Position numbers and translations under genes: made by a program
The notes under the pieces: model-generated
Database searches by the model: none
Told to the model about the DNA's origin: nothing
Seen by the model: only the letters and a program-made list of their open reading frames with translations
Assembly (NCBI GenBank): GCA_013359215.1
Contig: JABWCH010000117.1
Span: 1 to 34,922 of the forward strand
Length of the DNA: 34,922 nucleotides
Reading direction: 5' to 3'
From: Candidatus Brocadiia bacterium
GTDB taxonomy: Bacteria; Planctomycetota; Uabimicrobiia; Uabimicrobiales; JABWCH01
Shown: piece after piece, positions 25,567 to 31,767 of the stretch
How positions within the stretch are numbered: the first letter of the stretch is position 1
Layout of the letters: every line of letters starts with the position of its first letter

Positions 25567-26443
25567 CTTTTTTCTCCTTGAGCCATTTGTTTACACGTTC
25601 CTGGAAAGCCGCTTGACGCTCTAAAAATGTTTCGCGTTCTCTGTCAATAAAGTTTCCAATTACAATAGGTTTTCCAATTTGTATGTCTAGTTCCGAACCT
25701 TTTGCATTGTGGTTGATGATGGATGTTTCATGAAGGTTCTTCATCATTTGTATACCTAGAGGAAATTTATTGCGGCGGCCATATACAGTGGGGCAGGGGC
25801 TGATAATTTCAATAAAAGAAAATCCTTTTTTCTGGAAGGCTCGTACCAGGGATTTTTTGAGCTGTCGGACATGGGCTGTTGTCCATCTGGCAACATAAAC
25901 AGCACCAGCGGCATCAGCAAGATGAGGGAAATTGAAAGGGCTGTCTTCATTCCCATAAGGAGATGTGCTGGAAATCGCCCCTAAGGGTGTTCCAGGACTA
26001 AACTGACCGCCTGTCATTCCATAGATAAAGTTGTTGATGCAGATTACAGTCAGATCCATATTTTTTCTTGCTGCATGGATAAAATGGTTTCCTCCAATAG
26101 AAAAAAGGTCGCCATCTCCTGCAAAGAGAAAAACTTTCATATCAGGCTTTGCCAGCTTTAAACCAGTTGCGTAAGGAATTGCTCTTCCATGAGTTGTATG
26201 GAAAGAATCGATTTTAAGATAGCCTGCTGCACGGCTAGAACATCCAATTCCAGAAACAATAGCAAACTGCTCTTGGGTATAGCCACTTTCCTTCATGGCA
26301 GAGATGGTCGTAGAAAAAGCAGGTCCAATACCACAACCAGAACACCATATATGAGGAAGTCTGTCTTGCCTTAACCATGAGTCCATAGGATGGACGGAAG
26401 GCTCTTGTGTTTCATTTTCTGTCATCATATTTTCTTCGCTCAC
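25550..26443 (-). CDS. korB: 2-oxoacid:ferredoxin oxidoreductase beta subunit
   Basis: The 297-residue catalytic beta chain binds thiamine diphosphate. The N-terminal HIWCSGCGIGPAF supplies CxxC cysteines of the [4Fe-4S] cluster. The TPP/Mg site is seen as FAGDGDLFSIGGNHFIHAAR followed by NNFIYGMTGGQ. THGRAIPYATGLKLA is also family-typical. The start is GTG, overlapping the korA stop as GTGA, with AGGAG nine bases upstream. An alternative ATG lies five codons later. With KorA, KorC and KorD it would convert a 2-oxoacid, CoA and oxidised ferredoxin to acyl-CoA, CO2 and reduced ferredoxin, or run in reverse for CO2 fixation. Confidence 0.93.
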   Translation of the reverse strand: MSEENMMTENETQEPSVHPMDSWLRQDRLPHIWCSGCGIGPAFSTTISAMKESGYTQEQFAIVSGIGCSSRAAGYLKIDSFHTTHGRAIPYATGLKLAKPDMKVFLFAGDGDLFSIGGNHFIHAARKNMDLTVICINNFIYGMTGGQFSPGTPLGAISSTSPYGNEDSPFNFPHLADAAGAVYVARWTTAHVRQLKKSLVRAFQKKGFSFIEIISPCPTVYGRRNKFPLGIQMMKNLHETSIINHNAKGSELDIQIGKPIVIGNFIDRERETFLERQAAFQERVNKWLKEKKGETGD

Positions 26444-27597
26444 TGTGCAGCACTCCTAATTGTTTCTAGCACTTTCTCAGGGAAATGGAGTCCACCGCCA
26501 GGATGGGTTATGCCTAAAACTTTGGCCTGTCCATGTGCGCAACGCTCCACTTCACGTCCAATTTGGCCTAGATTGATTTCAGGAACAACAAATGCCTTTA
26601 TACGTTTAGCAAGATTATCGATGTATTCTTCGGGAAAAGGCCATACTGTTAACAAACGTACAAAGCCAACCTTCATTCCTTCTTCACGGGCTTTTTCTAT
26701 GGGATATTGGGCTGTTCTCGCAGAAATGCCATAGGAAACAACAACGATTTCTGCATCTTCCAGGTTTTCTTCTTCCAGGAGAACAATTTTCTTTACATTT
26801 TTCTTGATTTTATCCGTGAGCCTTTGCACCATGTTTTCTTGTGCCTTGGCGCTGATTTCAGGATAGCCTTTTTCATTGTGAGTCAAGCCTGTAACATGAA
26901 CAGCATATCCCTGGCCTGCACTTACGATCTCAGGAACAAGATCTTCCTGGGGACGGTAAGGCATATATTCGCCAGGAGGCAACTTTGTATAACGCCTTGG
27001 ATAAGGTTTTACAGAATCAGGCGAAGGGATTTCCACTTTTTCTGTCATGTGTCCAACGACTTCATCCATCATGACAAAAACAGGCAATCGATATTGCTCA
27101 GAATATTCAAAAGCCTTAACAGTAAGATCAAAGCATTCTTGTGGAGATTGCGGTGCTAAAGCTATTACTTCATAGTCTCCGTGAGAACCCCACTTGGCTT
27201 GCATCATATCAGACTGGCTTACCAAAGTGGGCAAACCTGTGGAAGGCCCACCTCTCTGAACATCGACAATAACGCAAGGTGTTTCTGTTACAATTCCCAA
27301 ACCTAAATTTTCCATCATAAGGCTAAAGCCAGGTCCAGAGGTAGCTGTCATGCTTTTCGCACCACCCCAGCTTGCACCGAGAATTGCTGCCATAGAAGCA
27401 ATTTCATCTTCCATTTGGATATAAATTCCACCTGTTGCAGGAAGACGCTGGGACATGTGTTCAGCCACTTCAGTAGCAGGGGTAATGGGATAGCCTGCAA
27501 AAAAGTTGCATCCTGCCATAAGAGCACCTTCTGCGCAGGCTTTATCCCCGCTCATAAAACGAACACTAACATCTTTTTTGTTTACTACGTCTACCAT
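26440..27597 (-). CDS. korA: 2-oxoacid:ferredoxin oxidoreductase alpha subunit
   Basis: The 385-residue alpha chain contains the pyrimidine-binding domain (GCNFFAGYPITPATEVAEHM, QMEDEIASMAAILGASWGG, ATSGPGFSLMMENLG) and the central domain (VDVQRGGPSTGLPT). Its C-terminal part (VVSYGISARTAQYPIEKA, VPEINLGQIGREVE) is typical of KorA. The length matches the KorA type without a fused gamma domain. The ribosome site is weak (AAAGGT, 13 bases upstream of ATG). It lies 48 bases after korD and overlaps korB by four bases. Confidence 0.93.
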   Translation of the reverse strand: MVDVVNKKDVSVRFMSGDKACAEGALMAGCNFFAGYPITPATEVAEHMSQRLPATGGIYIQMEDEIASMAAILGASWGGAKSMTATSGPGFSLMMENLGLGIVTETPCVIVDVQRGGPSTGLPTLVSQSDMMQAKWGSHGDYEVIALAPQSPQECFDLTVKAFEYSEQYRLPVFVMMDEVVGHMTEKVEIPSPDSVKPYPRRYTKLPPGEYMPYRPQEDLVPEIVSAGQGYAVHVTGLTHNEKGYPEISAKAQENMVQRLTDKIKKNVKKIVLLEEENLEDAEIVVVSYGISARTAQYPIEKAREEGMKVGFVRLLTVWPFPEEYIDNLAKRIKAFVVPEINLGQIGREVERCAHGQAKVLGITHPGGGLHFPEKVLETIRSAAQ

Positions 27598-27645
27598 TGC
27601 TTAGAATTTTACCTTTACTAAAAAAGAATGAACTTCTAGTTTTTG

Positions 27646-27951
27646 CTATTTTTCGGAATTTTTTTCTACAAAAATACAAAAATCAGGACAAATCATTTCG
27701 CAAAGCTTACAACCAATACACTCTTCTGGTTTATCGACAGAGGGAATATGGTAGCCTTTGGAATTGATCTTTTCCGAAATTTTCAAAACATGCTTTGGGC
27801 AAAATTCTATACAATATGTACAGCCTTTGCATCTTTCTTCTATAAGTTTGATTTCACATTTTACTTTTTTCTGTTGTTTGTCTTCCGCAGGTTTGTCTTC
27901 CTTCATTTCTGAAGGCTTTTCTATTGCGGCTTCGCAAACTTTCACTGTCAT
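27646..27951 (-). CDS. korD: Ferredoxin-type delta subunit, 2x[4Fe-4S]
   Basis: The 101-residue protein has two [4Fe-4S] motifs, CKGCTYCIEFCP and CIGCKLCEMICP, each CxxCxxCxxxCP, in residues about 40-95. An N-terminal extension of about 30 residues is rich in Lys and Glu and has no known function. As the first gene of korDABC it is the electron-transfer delta subunit. AGGAG lies six bases before the ATG. A weak promoter-like pair (TTGTCC, 17 bases, TAGAAA) is present upstream near 28010-28040. Confidence 0.9.
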   Translation of the reverse strand: MTVKVCEAAIEKPSEMKEDKPAEDKQQKKVKCEIKLIEERCKGCTYCIEFCPKHVLKISEKINSKGYHIPSVDKPEECIGCKLCEMICPDFCIFVEKNSEK

Positions 27952-28255
27952 TTCATTCTCCTATGACAAAGAAAATCTTAGTTCCATAGGAAACACTTTT
28001 CTAAAAAAGTATTTTCTACAACAATCGAATCCTTTGGACAATGGCATGTAGATAGTTTAAAAATTTCTAGCTGAAGCAAATACTGTTTTACAGCACTGCT
28101 CATCAAGCACAAGCTAGATTGAAAAAAGCATTTTTAAACCAAAATGTAACATTGCCAGATTATTTAATTATAGACATACTTTTAGGAATCTGCAAAGAAA
28201 AAAATAGCATAGATTAAAATTCTAAAACCAAGCCAAACAGAACGGCACTTTTCTA

Positions 28256-28283
28256 TTGAAAAAAAAGATTTTTTTGCTAGAAT
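28256..28283 (+). promoter_or_regulatory. Strong promoter before small structured unit
   Basis: TTGAAA (28256-28261) and TAGAAT (28278-28283), each 5/6 of consensus, are separated by 16 bases. Transcription would start near 28290, at the foot of the hairpin at 28295-28356. Confidence 0.5.
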
Positions 28284-28289
28284 ACTAAA

Positions 28290-28366
28290 AATTTTGGAGG
28301 GATAGCAATGGATAGACCTGGCAAACGACCTGGTTTCTCCTTTGTCTATCCCTCCATTTTGTTTTT
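28290..28366 (+). ncRNA. Candidate small structured RNA
   Basis: TGGAGGGATAG (28295-28305) and CTATCCCTCCA (28346-28356) form a perfect 11-bp stem. The 40-base loop contains ACCTGG twice and can pair further (GGATAGA with TTTCTCC). The T-rich stretch ATTTTGTTTTT follows the stem, as in an intrinsic terminator. A promoter lies just upstream, so the whole could be a transcript of about 75-80 bases. It is not SRP RNA, 6S or tmRNA as far as I can tell. It could alternatively be the leader of a longer transcript, but the next gene begins about 500 bases later. Confidence 0.45.
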
Positions 28367-28370
28367 ATAG
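28308..28370 (+). CDS. Possible 20-residue peptide ORF
   Basis: An ORF of 20 codons plus TAG starts MDRPGKRPGF and ends in a hydrophobic tail (SILFL). GGAGG lies about seven bases before the ATG, which is ideal. The same GGAGG is in the 5' arm of the stem at 28295-28356, so translation would be blocked when the hairpin forms. It may be chance within a structured RNA. No function is known. Confidence 0.25.
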   Translation: MDRPGKRPGFSFVYPSILFL

Positions 28371-28490
28371 ATGTTTTTTTGTAAACTTTTAAGATGCTGG
28401 CTATGAAAATTTTGTCTCTGTAATGTTTTTTGATGATTTTATGGCACAAATTTAAACAAGTCAGCAACATATTTTTACTTTTTTATAAAA

Positions 28491-28525
28491 GGTACTATTT
28501 TTGATTCCTTACAGAAGGCTTACAC
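28491..28525 (+). repeat. Dispersed repeat R1, copy C
   Basis: Begins GGTACTATTTTTGATTCCTT and ends GAAGGCTTACAC. It shares 23 identical bases with 17652-17687 (other strand) and 13 with 15-52. Directly after it, AGGCTTGCACTACGCT repeats the AGGCTTACACTATGCT block at about 28 bases' distance. Confidence 0.65.
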
Positions 28526-28606
28526 TATGCTCGAAGCTCGAAATAGAGGCTTGCACTACGCTTAAATTATCTTTGAAAAAAGATATCTATACTTTTGCTG
28601 ATTTTT

Positions 28607-28719
28607 GCACAAAAAACACAAAAATAAGAACACAAAAAGCATAAAAAAAATATAAGCTATTATATAATATATAGTTATATTTTTGTGCCTTTTGAGATAT
28701 TTTGTGTTTTTTGTGTTAA
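28607..28719. repeat. A/T-rich palindrome of CACAAAA words
   Basis: The left arm GCACAAAAAACACAAAA, and the further CACAAAAAGCATAAAA, pair with the right arm's TTTTGTGTTTTTTGTGTT and TTTTTGTGCC. The centre is TATATAATATATA. It lies about 150 bases before the helical-repeat gene. Confidence 0.55.
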
Positions 28720-28753
28720 AATTTAATGATATAATTTATTGGATTATAATTAG

Positions 28754-28784
28754 TTAAAAAAATCTAAAACTATAGAGATATAAT
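28754..28784 (+). promoter_or_regulatory. Weak candidate promoter of helical-repeat gene
   Basis: A perfect TATAAT lies at 28779-28784, with TTAAAA 19 bases upstream at 28754-28759. A second TATAAT is at 28745-28750. The region is so A/T-rich that chance is likely. Confidence 0.28.
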
Positions 28785-28867
28785 CTATTGCAAAACAAGC
28801 TGTTAAAACTTAAACAGATAAATCTCGCATTTTTTTTACATCTGGTAACAAATTAGGAGTTTTGGAA

Positions 28868-31684
28868 ATGAAAAAATTTTATGTATTGCTTTTATTTATG
28901 TTGGGAGCATCTTTTTTGATTTCCCAAGAGTTGACACCAAAACAGAAAAACCATGTTCGTAATGCAGACATGAATCTTGGAACAGCAGAACGATATCTTG
29001 CCTCGCCTTATACTGCATCTTCAGCCTTGCGCTCTGTAGAAAAAGCAGAAAAAGATATTTCTGCTTTAAAGGAAGAAATTCCTGATCATCCTAAGGTACA
29101 AGAGCTTCTTGTCAGACTATTAAAATGCAATGATGCTCTTGCTAATGTAAAGGCACAGGATATATCCAAAAAAATAGCTTCCTTGCAAAGAGGCTATGAT
29201 TATGCTTTACAAGGAAAAGACGCAGCAAAAGCATCCAAAAATCTCGAAGAGATCAAAAAGCTTTGCCTGGAATTGGAAAAATATAAAGAAACAGAAATCG
29301 GCCAGAAAGAATACCAGAAATCTCTTGACTGGATAGCAGAAAAAGAAAAACCAGCAGAGCAACCAGTTCCACAAAAGCCATTAGAAACAGTAGAAAATAC
29401 CACAAAAGAGGCAATGCCAGAAATTACAGAAGAGCAAAAAAGAACAATGCGTCTTATAGAGGGGGATGTTTACTCTGCGCAACGCCATCTTGAAAACTAC
29501 TACAGTGCCTCCTATGCCTTGCCTTATATAGAGAAGGCTAAAAAAGAGATGGTTTCCTTATTGCAAGCACACCCTTCCCATCCTGAAATCCAGGCACTAC
29601 AGGCTAAAATACTAAAGCTAGAAAACAGGCTGGAAGAATGCAAACTAGAAGAAGTTTTGGCTATGATCCAAAAAAATGCAGATTGGTATGAAGGCGGTTT
29701 GCAAAGAAATACAAGCGAAGCAGAATTAGAAAGATATAAAAATGATTTAAAGATTTTGATTCCAAAATTGGAAAAATTCCAGAATACAGAAAGAGGTAAA
29801 GCAGAATACCAAAAGTGGAACAAATGGCTGGCAGAAAAAAACTGGGAAACAAAACCAGCAGAGACTCAAGCACCAGTTGTCAAAAAAGATCCCAAACCGC
29901 CAGTTATCAAGAAAGATCCCAAGCAACCAGTTATCAAGAAAGATCCCAAGCAACCAGTTATCAAGAAAGATCCTAAACCGCCTGTAGTAAAGAAAGATCC
30001 CGTCATTGTAGAAAACAAAGAGAAGCCCAAATATACAGAAAAACAAGCTAAAGACGCTAATGCAAGATTATACAGCAACATAAGTTTTGCCAAAAGCTAT
30101 CAAGAAAAGTGTATACAAGCCAAAGAGAGCTTGCAGGAACGCGCAGACTATCCTAATGCCACAGAAGCCCAAAAAGCTTTAGGACAGCTATGGAAATGCC
30201 TGGAAAATGGACAAAAATTCGCAGAGATCGTTTCTTGCTACCCAGAAGAATACAAAGAAAATTTATCTAAATACAACGAATTGCAAGAATTTTGTAAAAG
30301 CTATAAAGAATCTTTAAGAGAACCCATTCAAAAAGCATGGGAAGCAGGGGTAAGCCAATCTTTCCGCTACTTCAGAGAAGCCATGGGGAGCTGGCAGGAA
30401 GGCATGAAAAAATACCAGGAAGAAGTAGCCAACTCCTATGACACAATAGAAACAGCAAATCGAATAAGAGAACAATTGGCCTATAATGAAAAAGAAGCCC
30501 ACCGCACCTTGGAAGAACTTAAGAAAAAATCTCTCGATGATGCACAAAACTTAGATGGCTATGGATTGCAGTTTCTAAAAGATATAAAAATTGAATCCCA
30601 TCCCGATATACAAAAAGCCAGCCAGGAAATAAAAGAAACAGCAGAAAATTGCACAAAACTTTGTGAAGAAATGTCAGTTTTTGCCATAATCAAAAAAGCA
30701 CAAAACATGATTGAAGAAGCTAGAAAAATATTGGAGAGGGGAAACCAAAATAAAGACGAATACGATATGAAAACAGCGATGGAATCCTACGATAAAATCC
30801 TGGAATATTTAAAAGAGCATGGAGAAAAAAAGGGAGTAACGGAATGGATGGAAAAAGTACAGCAAGAAAAATCCTCTCCTGAATTTCAAAAAGCTCTAAA
30901 CCACTTTTCTGGGAAGCAAGACAGGATTGCAAAAGCCAAAGCCATCTTCCAGAATTTTTTAAAGAAGAAAAAAATTATAGAAGAATTGAAAGATGCAGAG
31001 ATGGCAGAATTAAGAAAACATCTGCAAGAAGGGAGAAACATGCTCAAGCCTGCTATTCCTTATCTGGACATAGATGAAGTGAAAAATGAATATACATCCT
31101 ATACAGGCTTTATAGCTTACGAAGAGCGAAAGCTGGATGAAATAGAAGAAGAAAGAAGAATAGACGCGATCCTGAAAAAAGCCGATCCTAAAAAGAGCAG
31201 TCTCTTTCAAACAGTGAACGCAAAGTTTGGCAACAGCTTAAGAGAATGGGTCATTACTTGCGATAAAGGGAAAGGCAAAATCTTTACCAAATTTGGTAAC
31301 AAATGGGATGTGTGGGCAATCGAGCTGCCTCAAGGAAAAGCTTCCGTGGAAACCCGATTTGGAAACAGCATGCGAGAATGGAAATACAAAGCAGACAACG
31401 CGATGATTAGTATATCCACAGAATCTGGCAACAAATGGGATTCCTGGATCATAAAAGACAGCCAGGGCAATACTCTCAGCGTATACGCAAAATTTGGCAA
31501 CACACTTAAAGAATGGAAAATACAAGGCCAAAACGGCATGATGGAAGTATATCCAAGATTTAACAATACTATCCAGGAATGGATTATCAAAGATAGAATG
31601 CCAGAAGAAAACCCCCACCTTAAAATGGCATCCATTCTTTCCTGTATTTTCACAGCAACAGAGATTGTTTTAGAAAAACAGTAA
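28868..31684 (+). CDS. Exported helical-repeat protein with FGN/EW repeats
   Basis: The 938-residue protein has no recognised function. The ATG at 28868 is chosen because AGGAG lies eight bases upstream; a TTG at 28862 is in frame but too close. A signal peptide (about 1-20) is followed by two homologous helical units (about 22-155 and 195-325), each ending with a stretch like EYQKxxxWxAEK. Next are five nine-residue repeats of the type PVIKKDPKQ (about 336-379), then long charged helices, probably coiled coil (about 390-775). Near the end (about 780-910) are six short repeats around F-G-N, alternating between NSxREW and NKWDxW types. The whole suggests an envelope or extracellular binding protein. 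It converges on the PEP-CTERM gene downstream. Confidence 0.85.
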   Translation: MKKFYVLLLFMLGASFLISQELTPKQKNHVRNADMNLGTAERYLASPYTASSALRSVEKAEKDISALKEEIPDHPKVQELLVRLLKCNDALANVKAQDISKKIASLQRGYDYALQGKDAAKASKNLEEIKKLCLELEKYKETEIGQKEYQKSLDWIAEKEKPAEQPVPQKPLETVENTTKEAMPEITEEQKRTMRLIEGDVYSAQRHLENYYSASYALPYIEKAKKEMVSLLQAHPSHPEIQALQAKILKLENRLEECKLEEVLAMIQKNADWYEGGLQRNTSEAELERYKNDLKILIPKLEKFQNTERGKAEYQKWNKWLAEKNWETKPAETQAPVVKKDPKPPVIKKDPKQPVIKKDPKQPVIKKDPKPPVVKKDPVIVENKEKPKYTEKQAKDANARLYSNISFAKSYQEKCIQAKESLQERADYPNATEAQKALGQLWKCLENGQKFAEIVSCYPEEYKENLSKYNELQEFCKSYKESLREPIQKAWEAGVSQSFRYFREAMGSWQEGMKKYQEEVANSYDTIETANRIREQLAYNEKEAHRTLEELKKKSLDDAQNLDGYGLQFLKDIKIESHPDIQKASQEIKETAENCTKLCEEMSVFAIIKKAQNMIEEARKILERGNQNKDEYDMKTAMESYDKILEYLKEHGEKKGVTEWMEKVQQEKSSPEFQKALNHFSGKQDRIAKAKAIFQNFLKKKKIIEELKDAEMAELRKHLQEGRNMLKPAIPYLDIDEVKNEYTSYTGFIAYEERKLDEIEEERRIDAILKKADPKKSSLFQTVNAKFGNSLREWVITCDKGKGKIFTKFGNKWDVWAIELPQGKASVETRFGNSMREWKYKADNAMISISTESGNKWDSWIIKDSQGNTLSVYAKFGNTLKEWKIQGQNGMMEVYPRFNNTIQEWIIKDRMPEENPHLKMASILSCIFTATEIVLEKQ
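29873..30002 (+). repeat. 27-bp tandem repeat inside CDS
   Basis: About five copies of a 27-base unit (CCAGTTATCAAGAAAGATCC plus seven bases) encode nine-residue PVIKKDPKQ-type units. The middle copies are identical at the DNA level, so recent slippage or unequal crossing-over is likely. Confidence 0.85.
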
Positions 31685-31717
31685 GCCAATAGTCGCTATG
31701 TAGAGAAAGAGATTTTG

Positions 31718-31755
31718 TTTTTGGGGAAAATTGTTGTAACAATTTTCCCCAAAAA
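31718..31755. terminator. Bidirectional terminator, perfect 18-bp stem
   Basis: TTTTTGGGGAAAATTGTT pairs perfectly with AACAATTTTCCCCAAAAA around a two-base GT centre (in RNA a few innermost pairs would open). It lies between the stops of two convergent genes, and the outer A and T runs allow termination in both directions. Confidence 0.85.
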
Positions 31756-31767
31756 CGCATGCTTTAA

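Noticed and set aside
28290..28366. Signal recognition particle RNA or 6S RNA
   Set aside because: The loop lacks the conserved GGAAGCAG-type SRP motif, and the length and shape do not fit 6S RNA.
28862..28867. TTG start two codons before the ATG of the helical-repeat gene
   Set aside because: The AGGAG site lies eight bases before ATG 28868 but only two before the TTG, so the ATG is better.
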